This document shows, piece by piece, positions 8,374 through 16,017 of a stretch of 64,000 bases of DNA. The stretch is from Catellatospora sp. IY07-71 (GTDB taxonomy: Bacteria; Actinomycetota; Actinomycetes; Mycobacteriales; Micromonosporaceae): assembly GCF_018326265.1 (NCBI RefSeq), contig NZ_AP023360.1:7437001-7501000 (forward strand), given 5' to 3'. Under the pieces are notes generated by a model. That model was given only the letters and a program-made list of their open reading frames with translations, was not told the origin of the DNA and made no database searches. Numbering within the stretch: the stretch's first letter is position 1; every line of letters starts with the position of its first letter. The translations under genes were made by a program, and so were the position numbers.

Positions 8374-9402
8374 CTATCCACCCGATACCGGCGCGGTCGA
8401 GTCGCGGATGACCAGTTCGGTGCCGAGCGATACGTGCACCGCCTCCAGGGTGTGCCGGTCGAGCAGCCGCATGAGCATGGTCACCGCCATCCGGCCCATC
8501 TCCTGCAACGGCTGGCGCACCGTGGTCAGCATCGGCGTGGTCGCCCGGCTCACGTCGATGTCGTCGAACCCGGCCACGGACAGGTCCTGCGGCACCCGCA
8601 GCCCGCGCTCGGCCGCCGCGGCCAGCGCCCCCACCGCCATCTTGTCGTTGAACGCGACCAGCGCCGTCGGCCGCTGCGGCAGGTCCAGCAGCTCCCCCGC
8701 CGCCCGGTAGCCGTTCTCGGTGTTCGGCTCGTTCACGTGCCGTACCAGCTCCGGCGTGGGCAGCACCCCCGCGTCGGCCAGCGGCGCGACGTAGCCGGCC
8801 ATACGCGCGTCGTTGGCCAGCCACTCCGGCGGGCCGCCGATGATGCCCACCCGCCGGTGCCCCAGCTCGACCAGGTGCGACATCAGCCGCCGCGCCCCGG
8901 CGAAGTGCGCCGCCGACACGGTCACGATGTCCTTCGGCGGCTGCGTCCGGGGATCGATCACTACGAACGGGAACTGCTGGTCGCGCAGCCGGACCAGGTG
9001 CTCCGGCGGGTCCGGGGGCAGGATCATGATGGCGCCCGCGATGCCCGGCCGCTCGGTGAGGCCCGGCAGGACCGACACCGACTGCGCCGCCTCGCCCGCG
9101 TTCAGCACCATCTGCCGCCCGTGCAGCTCGATGGTCTCGGCGATCGAGCTGACGATCAGGCCGAAGTAGTCGGTGAGCACGTACGGGCAGCGCACGAAGA
9201 TCGCGCCGGAGGCGGGCGGCTGGTCGCCCCGGCGCAGCGGGGCCTTGTCGCCGCGCCGCTGCACGGCCTGCAACACCAGCTCTCGCGTGTGCGGCGCGAC
9301 GTTGGCCGCCCCGTTGAGCACGCGGGAGACCGTCGCGATCGACAGACCCGTCTCCGCCGCGATGTCGCGAACCGTGGCCCGCACCCCGACCGTCCTAGGC
9401 AT
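8374..9402 (-). CDS. LacI family transcriptional regulator
   Basis: A 342-residue LacI-type regulator. The N-terminal helix-turn-helix reads VRDIAAETGLSIATVSRVLNG (near residues 11-31), and the rest has the periplasmic-binding-protein fold with motifs such as VVIDPRTQPP, HRRVGIIGGP and TALVAFNDKMAVGAL. The start at 9402 is preferred because the HTH then begins near the N-terminus as usual. It is divergent from the GH3 beta-glucosidase and near the GH30-transporter operon, so it probably represses both and is released by a glucan-derived sugar. Confidence 0.9.
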   Translation of the reverse strand: MPRTVGVRATVRDIAAETGLSIATVSRVLNGAANVAPHTRELVLQAVQRRGDKAPLRRGDQPPASGAIFVRCPYVLTDYFGLIVSSIAETIELHGRQMVLNAGEAAQSVSVLPGLTERPGIAGAIMILPPDPPEHLVRLRDQQFPFVVIDPRTQPPKDIVTVSAAHFAGARRLMSHLVELGHRRVGIIGGPPEWLANDARMAGYVAPLADAGVLPTPELVRHVNEPNTENGYRAAGELLDLPQRPTALVAFNDKMAVGALAAAAERGLRVPQDLSVAGFDDIDVSRATTPMLTTVRQPLQEMGRMAVTMLMRLLDRHTLEAVHVSLGTELVIRDSTAPVSGG

Positions 9403-9566
9403 GGCCGCACACGATACCCGCCGCCGCCACGGAGCGTAAGCACCCGTCACCGAACACGGGGTGAGCGCGGTGTGCCCTGCCACGGCCCGGTTCGCGGCCG
9501 GGCGAGTGACATCGATCGGCTGCTATGCGCTCTCCCGATACCACTCCTACGTCCCAGGAGGCCGCC

Positions 9567-11402
9567 ATGACCAGAACGTTCCGCGGCCGGGTGTCGCGGC
9601 TGACCGCCGCCGCCCTGCTCGGCACGACCCTGCTCCTTCCCTCGTCCGCCGGAGCCGCCGCCCCGTTCCCGTACCAGGATCCGGCGCTGCCCGTGGCCAC
9701 CCGCGTCGCCGACCTGATGTCCCGCATGACCCTGGACGAGAAACTCGGCCAGATGACCCAGGCCGAGCGCGGTTCGGTCACCGCCGCCGACCTCACCGCC
9801 TACCGGCTCGGCTCGGTGCTGTCCGGCGGCGGCTCGGCGCCGAACCCGAACACCGCCACCGGCTGGGCCGACATGTACGACGGCTTCCAGCGGGCGGCGC
9901 TGGCCACCCCGCTCGGCATCCCGATGATCTACGGCGTGGACGCCGTGCACGGGCACAACAACGTGGTCGGCGCGACGATCTTCCCGCACAACATCGGCCT
10001 CGGCGCCACCCGCGATCCCGTCCTGGTCGAGCAGATCGGCCGGGCCGTCGCCGAGGAGGTCTCCGGCACCGGCGTGGACTGGGACTTCGCGCCCTGCCTG
10101 TGCGTGGCCCGCAACGACCGCTGGGGGCGCACCTACGAGTCGTTCGGCGAGACGCCGGACATCGCGAGCTCGCTCACCACCATCGTGACCGGCCTGCAGG
10201 GCCCGGCGCTGGGCGGCCCGGCCTCGGTGCTGGCCACCGCCAAGCACTACCTGGGCGACGGCGGCACGACCGGTGGCGACGACCAGGGCGACACTCAGCT
10301 GTCCGAGGCCGAGCTGCGCGCCATCCACCTGCCGCCGTTCCAGGCCGCGATCCAGCGCGGCGTCGGCTCCGTGATGGTCTCCTACAGCAGCTGGAACGGC
10401 GTCAAGCTGCACGGCCACCAGTACCTGGTGACCGGACTGCTCAAGGGAGAGCTGGGCTTCTCCGGCTTCGTCGTCTCGGACTGGAACGGCATCGACCAGA
10501 TCGACGGCCAGTCCGGCTTCACCGCCGCCGAGGTCAGCGCGGCGGTCAACGCGGGCGTCGACATGGTCATGGTGCCCACCGCCTGGAAGAACTTCCTCAC
10601 CCTGCTGCGCGCCGAGGTCGGCAACGGGCACATCCCGCTGTCGCGCATCGACGACGCCAACCGGCGCATCCTCACCAAGAAGTTCGAACTCGGCCTGTTC
10701 GAGCGGCCGCTGACGGACCGGGCCTGGACGCCGACCGTCGGCGGCGCCGCGCACCGGGCCCTGGCCCGGCAGGCCGTCGCGAAGTCACAGGTGCTGCTCA
10801 AGAACGCCGGCGGCGTGCTGCCGCTGGCCCGCGACAACAACAAGATCTTCGTGGCCGGCAAGAACGCCGACGACATCGGCCACCAGTCCGGCGGCTGGAC
10901 CGTCTCCTGGCAGGGCGGCTCCGGGAACCTCACCCCCGGCACCACCATCCTGCAGGGCATCCGCGCGGCGGCCGGCCCGACGACCACGGTCACCTACAAC
11001 CAGCGCGGCACCGGCATCGACGGCACCTACCGGGCCGCGATCGCGGTGGTCGGCGAGACGCCGTACGCCGAAGGCCAGGGCGACCGCACCGGCAGCATGA
11101 GCCTGGACCGCGACGACCTGCGCACCATCGCCACCCTGCGCAAGGCGGGCGTGCCCGTGATCGTGGTGCTGGTGTCCGGGCGGCCCCTGGACATCGCCGC
11201 CGAGCTGCCCGGCTGGAACGCGCTGCTGGCCGCCTGGCTGCCCGGGACCGAGGGCGGCGGCGTGGCCGACGTGCTGTTCGGCGTCGTCCCGCCGACCGGG
11301 AAGACGCCGATGACCTGGGGAACCTCGGTCACCCAGCAGCCGATCAACACCGGCGACGGCAAGACCCCGCTGTTCCCGCAGGGCTTCGGCCTGACGTACT
11401 GA
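9567..11402 (+). CDS. Secreted GH3 family beta-glucosidase
   Basis: A 611-residue exported enzyme with a signal peptide (about residues 1-30) and AGGAGG before the ATG at 9567. The GH3 N-terminal barrel covers about 40-370; GVDAVHGHNNV (123-133) and KHYLG (226-230) are family signatures. The nucleophile is Asp305 in FVVSDWNG. The C-terminal alpha/beta sandwich covers about 395-610 and the protein ends there, without a fibronectin domain or lectin. It resembles the bacterial beta-D-glucan exohydrolase-like branch. It would trim oligosaccharides made by the GH30 and beta-helix proteins. The divergent LacI gene is its likely regulator. Confidence 0.93.
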   Translation: MTRTFRGRVSRLTAAALLGTTLLLPSSAGAAAPFPYQDPALPVATRVADLMSRMTLDEKLGQMTQAERGSVTAADLTAYRLGSVLSGGGSAPNPNTATGWADMYDGFQRAALATPLGIPMIYGVDAVHGHNNVVGATIFPHNIGLGATRDPVLVEQIGRAVAEEVSGTGVDWDFAPCLCVARNDRWGRTYESFGETPDIASSLTTIVTGLQGPALGGPASVLATAKHYLGDGGTTGGDDQGDTQLSEAELRAIHLPPFQAAIQRGVGSVMVSYSSWNGVKLHGHQYLVTGLLKGELGFSGFVVSDWNGIDQIDGQSGFTAAEVSAAVNAGVDMVMVPTAWKNFLTLLRAEVGNGHIPLSRIDDANRRILTKKFELGLFERPLTDRAWTPTVGGAAHRALARQAVAKSQVLLKNAGGVLPLARDNNKIFVAGKNADDIGHQSGGWTVSWQGGSGNLTPGTTILQGIRAAAGPTTTVTYNQRGTGIDGTYRAAIAVVGETPYAEGQGDRTGSMSLDRDDLRTIATLRKAGVPVIVVLVSGRPLDIAAELPGWNALLAAWLPGTEGGGVADVLFGVVPPTGKTPMTWGTSVTQQPINTGDGKTPLFPQGFGLTY

Positions 11403-11407
11403 CCCGG

Positions 11408-11450
11408 CCGGTGCCGTTCCGCCAGGCCGAACCGGGCGGAACGGCACCGG
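11408..11450. terminator. Bidirectional hairpin terminator between convergent genes
   Basis: A perfect 16-bp stem (11408-11423 with 11435-11450) and 11-base loop, directly after the GH3 stop and against the stop of the convergent regulator gene. It can serve transcripts from both sides. Confidence 0.75.
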
Positions 11451-12020
11451 TCAGCGTGCGATGCCGAGCGAGGCGATGAGGTCCTCGTGCAGCTCGAACC
11501 ACACCCGGTGGCACGAGTCCACCTCCATGCCGGTGATCCAGGCCGGGTTCGACTCCGCCTGGGCCAGCGCCGTGGCGAACCGCTGGTGGTATCCGCCGAA
11601 GCGGGCCAGTTGCGCGGTCAGCCGCTGCTCCAGCGGGCGCAGGGCATCGGCGAGCGCGGCGAAGCGGCCCGGCACCGCACCGGCCGTGCCGAGCTGCCAC
11701 GCGGTGAAGGCGCTGGTCGCCTGCTCGTTGAGCGGCACGAACGCGTCGTGCACCGCGACGACGGCGGTGCGGGAAGCCCGCTGCTCGAGTTCCTCACTCA
11801 GTTGCGCCTCGTTGCGGCGGCGGCCCGCCTCGGTCAGCGACCAGCCGGCCAGGCCCGCGAACGCGGAGCGGGTCACCCAGCCGTACGCCTCCGCGTCGAG
11901 CAGTTCCTCGCCGGTCTGCGCGGTGTCCAGGCCGAAGCGGGCGGCCACGGCTCCGGTGTCGGCGAAGCCCTTCAGCCGGACCGCGTGGAGCGCCAGCAAG
12001 TCGGTGGGCGACGGGTGCAT
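11451..12020 (-). CDS. Winged-helix type regulator-like protein in PEP-dikinase cassette
   Basis: A 189-residue soluble protein. The first 75 residues look like a winged helix: ALHAVRLKGFADTGAVAARFGLD, then WVTRSAF...GWSLTEAGRR, the pattern of the recognition helix and wing. The remainder is helical, with AFVPLNEQATSAFTAWQL and a Trp-rich C-terminus. AAAGGCAG precedes the ATG. Only 10 bases separate it from the PEP-dikinase-like gene. It probably regulates the cassette or couples substrate sensing to it; the exact role is unknown. Confidence 0.6.
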   Translation of the reverse strand: MHPSPTDLLALHAVRLKGFADTGAVAARFGLDTAQTGEELLDAEAYGWVTRSAFAGLAGWSLTEAGRRRNEAQLSEELEQRASRTAVVAVHDAFVPLNEQATSAFTAWQLGTAGAVPGRFAALADALRPLEQRLTAQLARFGGYHQRFATALAQAESNPAWITGMEVDSCHRVWFELHEDLIASLGIAR

Positions 12021-12030
12021 CGGCTGCCTT

Positions 12031-13215
12031 TCAGCTCGGTGACGTGGTGAGCGTGACGGTGCCGAGGGCGCCGTCCACGACGACGTACGCGCCGTCGATC
12101 AGCCGGGACAGGGCGCCCGCGGCGCCCACGACCGCGGGGATCCGGAACTCCCGGGCCACGATCGCCGCGTGGCTGAGCAGCCCGCCGGTCTCCGTGACGA
12201 CGGCCGCGGCCAGGCGGAACAGCGGTGTCCACGCCGGATCGGTGGTGCGGCAGACGAGCACGTCACCGGGGCGTACGCGCGAGAACTCGTCGACGGACCG
12301 CACCAGCCGCGCCGGTCCGCGAGCCTGCCCGGGACTGCTCGCCACGCCGACGACCAGCAGCGACTCCAGGTCCGGCCGTTCCGGCGCGGCGGGCAGACCG
12401 GCATCCGGCGCGGATCCGGTCGCCGACACCGGCGGCGTGGTGATCGGGCGTGATTGGAGCAGCCAGAAGCGGCCGTCGCGCACGGCCCACTCGACGTCCT
12501 GGGGGCGGCCGAACAGCTCCTCGCAGCGCCAGCCGAGCGCAGCCAGCGGAAGGATCTCGCCCAGGTCGAGGCAGGCATGGAAGCGATCGGGTTCGGGCAC
12601 GTCCGACCGGATCGGGCCGTCCGGACCCGGATCGAGGCGGGTCCGCTTGTCACCGAAGGCGACGCGTGCGCCGCCCTCGCGCCACACCGTGATCTCGTCC
12701 GGCACGACGGCACCGGAGACGACGGACTCGCCCAGCCCCCACGCCGCGTTGATGACGATCCTGTCCCCACCGTCCCGCGGGTCCCGGGTGAAGAGCACGC
12801 CGGCCCGGTCCGCCGCCACCAGCTCCTGCACCAGCACCGGCACGGTCATCCGATCCCCCAGACCGAGGCGCGCCCGGTAGGCACGCGCCCGCGGGGCGTC
12901 GCCGGATGCCGCGCAGCGCCGGATCGCCGCCAGGACCTCGTCCGAGCCTCGCACGCCGAGCACCGTCTCCAGCTGGCCCGCGAACGACGCGGCGGCGCCG
13001 TCCTCGCCGAGACCCGACGACCTGACCGCGTACGGGCCCGGGCCCAGCCGCGCCAGCGCTGCCGTGACGGCCGCCTCGTCAGCGGACGGGCCGGTCACCA
13101 CGAAGCCGTCCGGCACCGGCAGGCCCGCGCGGAGCAGGACGGCGAGCGCCGCCGCCTTCCCGCCGCAGTCCGGACCGGCTTCGGCCAGCGGCACCACCCG
13201 ACCGGTCGTGGTCAC
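12031..13215 (-). CDS. Short PEP/pyruvate-binding dikinase-like protein
   Basis: A 394-residue protein with two domains of the PEP-synthase/PPDK/rifampin-phosphotransferase superfamily. An N-terminal ATP-grasp (PPDK_N type) covers about 1-265: GGKAAALAVLLRAGLPVPDGF, YAVRSSGLGEDG, DVEWAVRDGRFWLLQSRPI. A C-terminal swivelling phosphohistidine domain covers about 300-390, with the catalytic His in GGLLSHAAIVARE. The large central or C-terminal acceptor domain of full-length family members is missing, so it is either a stand-alone phosphotransfer module or works with a partner. The GTG start overlaps the stop of the upstream small HTH gene by four bases. Confidence 0.82.
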   Translation of the reverse strand: MTTTGRVVPLAEAGPDCGGKAAALAVLLRAGLPVPDGFVVTGPSADEAAVTAALARLGPGPYAVRSSGLGEDGAAASFAGQLETVLGVRGSDEVLAAIRRCAASGDAPRARAYRARLGLGDRMTVPVLVQELVAADRAGVLFTRDPRDGGDRIVINAAWGLGESVVSGAVVPDEITVWREGGARVAFGDKRTRLDPGPDGPIRSDVPEPDRFHACLDLGEILPLAALGWRCEELFGRPQDVEWAVRDGRFWLLQSRPITTPPVSATGSAPDAGLPAAPERPDLESLLVVGVASSPGQARGPARLVRSVDEFSRVRPGDVLVCRTTDPAWTPLFRLAAAVVTETGGLLSHAAIVAREFRIPAVVGAAGALSRLIDGAYVVVDGALGTVTLTTSPS

Positions 13216-13613
13216 GCGCCGCCGTCCCCGTCACCGGCGAGCCGGGCGGTGACCCGCTCGTGCCGCTGCTGCGCCGCCTGTGCGGTGCGCAGGCCGAGCG
13301 CTTCGGCGATCTGCGCCCAGGTCAGCCCCTCGGCACGGCCCACGAACAGCAGGCCCGCCTCCAGCTGGTCCAGCTCGGCTCGGGCCGTGGCCAGCAGGGT
13401 GAGCGCGGCGAGCAGATCCTCGGGCAGCTCCAGGGCGGACCGGTCGGTGCCGGCGCGCCACAGCACCTGGCGGATCAGGGTCACGGCGTCGTGCGGCTGC
13501 CGGGCGGCGAGCCAAGGCAGCCGGGGCAGCTCGTCCCCGCCGCGGGCGCTCAGCCGCGCGCGGGCCCGGTCTTCCGTCTCGGCCGCGGACCGCTCCTCCG
13601 ATGATCCACTCAT
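13212..13613 (-). CDS. Small HTH protein resembling sigma-70 region 4
   Basis: A 133-residue protein, first gene of the cassette. Its C-terminal part, FVGRAEGLTWAQIAEALGLRTAQAAQQRHERV, resembles the sigma-70 region 4 type helix-turn-helix. The middle is a helical Leu-rich segment (LPEDLLAALTLLATARAELDQLE). A start at 13613 places the 36-bp inverted repeat 13628-13663 immediately upstream, so the protein may autoregulate through it. It is co-translated with the dikinase-like gene. The family is seen next to such PEP-binding genes in other actinomycetes, but its function is not established. Confidence 0.6.
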   Translation of the reverse strand: MSGSSEERSAAETEDRARARLSARGGDELPRLPWLAARQPHDAVTLIRQVLWRAGTDRSALELPEDLLAALTLLATARAELDQLEAGLLFVGRAEGLTWAQIAEALGLRTAQAAQQRHERVTARLAGDGDGGA

Positions 13614-13627
13614 GCGGCCAGGATGCC

Positions 13628-13663
13628 TGTTCAACAAACTGTTTGTCAACAAGTTGTTGAACA
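13628..13663. promoter_or_regulatory. Inverted-repeat operator between divergent genes
   Basis: TGTTCAACAA (13628-13637) and TTGTTGAACA (13654-13663) are perfect 10-bp inverted repeats flanking a 16-base AT-richer centre. They lie between the dikinase cassette and the divergent HAD-like gene. The symmetry and position fit a dimeric repressor site overlapping both promoters. Confidence 0.65.
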
Positions 13664-13720
13664 GTGCGCATGAAGGGGTTACGTTACGGCCGTGACCTGC
13701 TGCCGGGACTGGAGGCGAAC

Positions 13721-14227
13721 ATGACGACCGCGCTCGTCCTGGACATCGACGGCGTCATCCGGCCGACGTCCGGCGCGAGCCCCTTCGGCGGGCTCGTCGA
13801 GGTCGGCTTCGAGCCGCGCCCCGTCCTGGTGCCGGCGGCGCTGTGCACTGCCCTCGCCGCGCTCGCCACCACGCATGGCGTCGTCCCGGTGTGGCTGACG
13901 AGCTGGCTGCCGGAGGTGCGCCGTTCGATGCGGGCACCGTTCCCCGGCCGTGACTGGCCCCAGCTCGAACTCCGTCCCACCGCCGTTCCCGGCGACTGGC
14001 CCAAGTGGACGGCCCTCAACGCCTGGCTGGACGCCACTCCCGGACTCACCCGGCTCGCCTGGGCGGATGACGACCTCGCCGCCGCCGCTCGCATCCCGTC
14101 TTACCGCGACCACCTGTCCGCCCGAGGTCTCAACACCCTCCTACTGGCCCCCAGCCCCACCGACGGCCTCACCCCACACCACCTGGCCCACCTCACGAGC
14201 TGGCTCCGACCATCCCTCACGCCCTGA
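13721..14227 (+). CDS. HAD-like hydrolase domain protein
   Basis: A 168-residue protein of the HAD-like type. The N-terminal motif LVLDIDGVIRP contains the paired Asp residues of HAD motif I, VWLTSW matches motif II, and LAWADDDL matches the acidic motif IV. It resembles the small HAD domain family sometimes linked with RNA repair. GGAGG precedes the ATG at 13721. It is transcribed away from the PEP-dikinase cassette across a shared operator, so co-regulation is likely. The substrate is unknown. Confidence 0.75.
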   Translation: MTTALVLDIDGVIRPTSGASPFGGLVEVGFEPRPVLVPAALCTALAALATTHGVVPVWLTSWLPEVRRSMRAPFPGRDWPQLELRPTAVPGDWPKWTALNAWLDATPGLTRLAWADDDLAAAARIPSYRDHLSARGLNTLLLAPSPTDGLTPHHLAHLTSWLRPSLTP

Positions 14228-14245
14228 CCCGGTGGGCTCGCCCCA

Positions 14246-14314
14246 CGAAGATCGGCGTTTCGTGTCGAAACCTGTGGTCCTACCGCACCTTTCGACACGA
14301 AACGCCGATCTTCG
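14246..14314. repeat. 61-bp GATC palindrome, copy a
   Basis: A perfect 24-bp inverted repeat extended by one pair (arms 14246-14270 and 14290-14314) with a 19-base loop. Measured between the outer GATC tetramers (14250-14310) it is 61 bp, the same as five other copies in this window. The loop matches the family loop on the minus strand. Confidence 0.85.
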
Positions 14315-14366
14315 CCAGGTGGCCTCATCCCTGCCCACCAGTGCCGACCGCGATGATCGCCGTCTC

Positions 14367-14376
14367 GTGTCAAGAT
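14367..14376. repeat. Left target-site duplication of the IS4-type element
   Basis: The ten bases GTGTCAAGAT directly precede the IS end and are repeated exactly at 15899-15908 after the other end. A 10-bp duplication is within the range known for IS4-family elements and indicates a single intact insertion. Confidence 0.9.
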
Positions 14377-15898
14377 CAACGCCGTTGACTTAAGGATTTG
14401 AGCGGGCTGTCAAGCCTTCTTCGAAGATGGTGACGGTGGCGTGGAAGGTGTAGGTCTGGGTCTGCTGCGGGTGTTTGCCGGCGTTGGGGCCGTATTTGCT
14501 GGTCGGGTTCTTGCGGCTGCGGGCTTTGGCGCGTTGGCGTCGTCGGGCGGGTAGCAGGTTGTCCTGCACGGCCTGTCCGATGGCGCCGACCAGTACGGCG
14601 TGGCCGGGTGGTGGTATGACGGCTTCGGCGGTGACGACCTGGTCGCGTGCGGTTTCGAGGGCGACGGTGAAGCTGGCCCGGTGGTAGTCGACGTCTGGCA
14701 GGGCGTCGACCGCGTCGACGGTGATCCGGATGATCGTCTGGTAGACGGTCAGCAGGGCCCAGAGTTCCTGGTCGATGTCGGCGGGGTGGTGGGAGCGCAG
14801 GACCCGCTCGTCCAGGATCGTGGACTTGATCGACAGGTAGGTCGTCTCGACCTGCCAGCGCTGGTGGTAGAGCTGCACGAGGTCGGCCGCGGGGTAGCGG
14901 GTGTGGTCGAGCAGGCTGGTGATCAGCCGCCACTGCTCCGTGCGCACGACGCCGTCGGCGTGGGTGATCTCGACCCAGGTCTCGATGACGCGGACCTTCA
15001 GCCGGCCGTGGCCGAGAACGGACAGGTAGGAGCCGTCGGATAGCCGGGTCAGGATCAGCGGGACGCGGCCGGCACCGGAGCGGCACAGATACTGCACGCG
15101 GGTGGCCGCGATGTCGGCCAGTAGCTTCCAGCTGTCGTAGTAGGCGTCGGCCAGCAGCAGCATCCCGGCGTCGAGTTTGTCCAGCAGCCGGCGGGCGTAG
15201 ACATGCTCACCGGCGCTTTCGGGCCCGAACGCCGCCCCGAGCAGGGCGCGGGTGCCGCACTCGACCAGCACGACCAGCCGCAGGTACGGGTAGCTGAACG
15301 TCATCGCCGGACCCTGGCGTTTGGGGTAGCGCGTCCTGGTGCCGGGCCGGTCGGGCACGTGCAGGGTGGTGGCGTCCACGGCGACGGTGCGAAACCCGCG
15401 CCAGAACGCCGGCCCCGTCGTGGGCCAGGCCACCGGGCCGCAGACCGCCTCGAACAGCGCGCGCAGCGGTTTGGGGCCGACGCGGCGGCGGGCGCGGGTC
15501 AGCGCCGACGCGCTCGGGCAGGCCACCGCGAGCCCGCGCAGACCGGCGACCAGTTTCGCCCACACCTGCCGGTAGGCGCACGGCTCGAACAGCGCCAGCG
15601 CCAGCACGAAGAAGATCAGCACCCGGGTCGGCAACAGCCTGACCCGCCGCTGCGTGGTGCCGGTCTCGGCTGCCACGGCATCGACCAGGTCGAAGTCGAG
15701 AACCTGGGTCAGCTCGCCCAGATGGCCCGGCGCGAACGCCCCGGCCGCTACCGTGATCGTGCGCGTGATGGCAGACTGCTGCTGCAACGGGACTCCTCGG
15801 GTCAATTCTTGGTCGAACTGATATTGAGGAGTCCCGATCCATATCGCCAGCCGAGACGGCCTTGACGCGGCGATCAAATCCTTAAGTCAACGGCGTTG
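14377..15898. mobile_element. Complete IS4-family insertion sequence
   Basis: A 1522-bp element with near-perfect terminal inverted repeats of about 25 bp beginning CAACGCCGTTGACTTAAG at each end, one full-length transposase gene on the minus strand, and a 10-bp target duplication on both sides. No passenger gene is present. All parts are intact, so it may still be mobile. Confidence 0.93.
14390..15787 (-). CDS. IS4 family transposase
   Basis: A 465-residue DDE transposase if read from the TTG at 15787, which has GAGGAG six bases upstream; the frame stays open to 15877, inside the terminal repeat. The N-terminal part is the IS4-type N domain. Catalytic carboxylates are Asp138 (VAVDATTL), Asp214 (LLADAYYDS) and Glu314, the last in the IS4 signature Y-x2-R-x3-E-x6-K (YHQRWQVETTYLSIK). 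The C-terminal tail is rich in Arg and Lys. The reading frame is uninterrupted, so an active enzyme is expected. Confidence 0.92.
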   Translation of the reverse strand: MQQQSAITRTITVAAGAFAPGHLGELTQVLDFDLVDAVAAETGTTQRRVRLLPTRVLIFFVLALALFEPCAYRQVWAKLVAGLRGLAVACPSASALTRARRRVGPKPLRALFEAVCGPVAWPTTGPAFWRGFRTVAVDATTLHVPDRPGTRTRYPKRQGPAMTFSYPYLRLVVLVECGTRALLGAAFGPESAGEHVYARRLLDKLDAGMLLLADAYYDSWKLLADIAATRVQYLCRSGAGRVPLILTRLSDGSYLSVLGHGRLKVRVIETWVEITHADGVVRTEQWRLITSLLDHTRYPAADLVQLYHQRWQVETTYLSIKSTILDERVLRSHHPADIDQELWALLTVYQTIIRITVDAVDALPDVDYHRASFTVALETARDQVVTAEAVIPPPGHAVLVGAIGQAVQDNLLPARRRQRAKARSRKNPTSKYGPNAGKHPQQTQTYTFHATVTIFEEGLTARSNP

Positions 15899-15908
15899 GT
15901 GTCAAGAT
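15899..15908. repeat. Right target-site duplication of the IS4-type element
   Basis: An exact copy of the ten bases found at 14367-14376, directly after the IS end. Confidence 0.9.
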
Positions 15909-16017
15909 CTGCGGTCCAGCCGCACTTTTCGACACGAACCCGCGATCATCGCCACGACCCGCGACCCGGGTCGGGACCGGGTGGCCGGGGATCGGGGCCG
16001 GGGCCTGGACCAGGTGG

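Larger units (their letters stand above)
14350..15952. repeat. 61-bp GATC palindrome, copy b, split by an IS element
   Basis: The left arm (14350-14372) and right arm (15930-15952) are separated by the IS4-type element. Joining 14355-14376 to 15909-15947, that is removing the IS and one target duplication, gives a 61-bp unit that aligns with the other copies in minus orientation. Confidence 0.85.

Noticed and set aside
14377..15898. IS element as part of a composite transposon
   Set aside because: Only one copy is in the window, it has its own target duplication, and no resistance or passenger gene is flanked.
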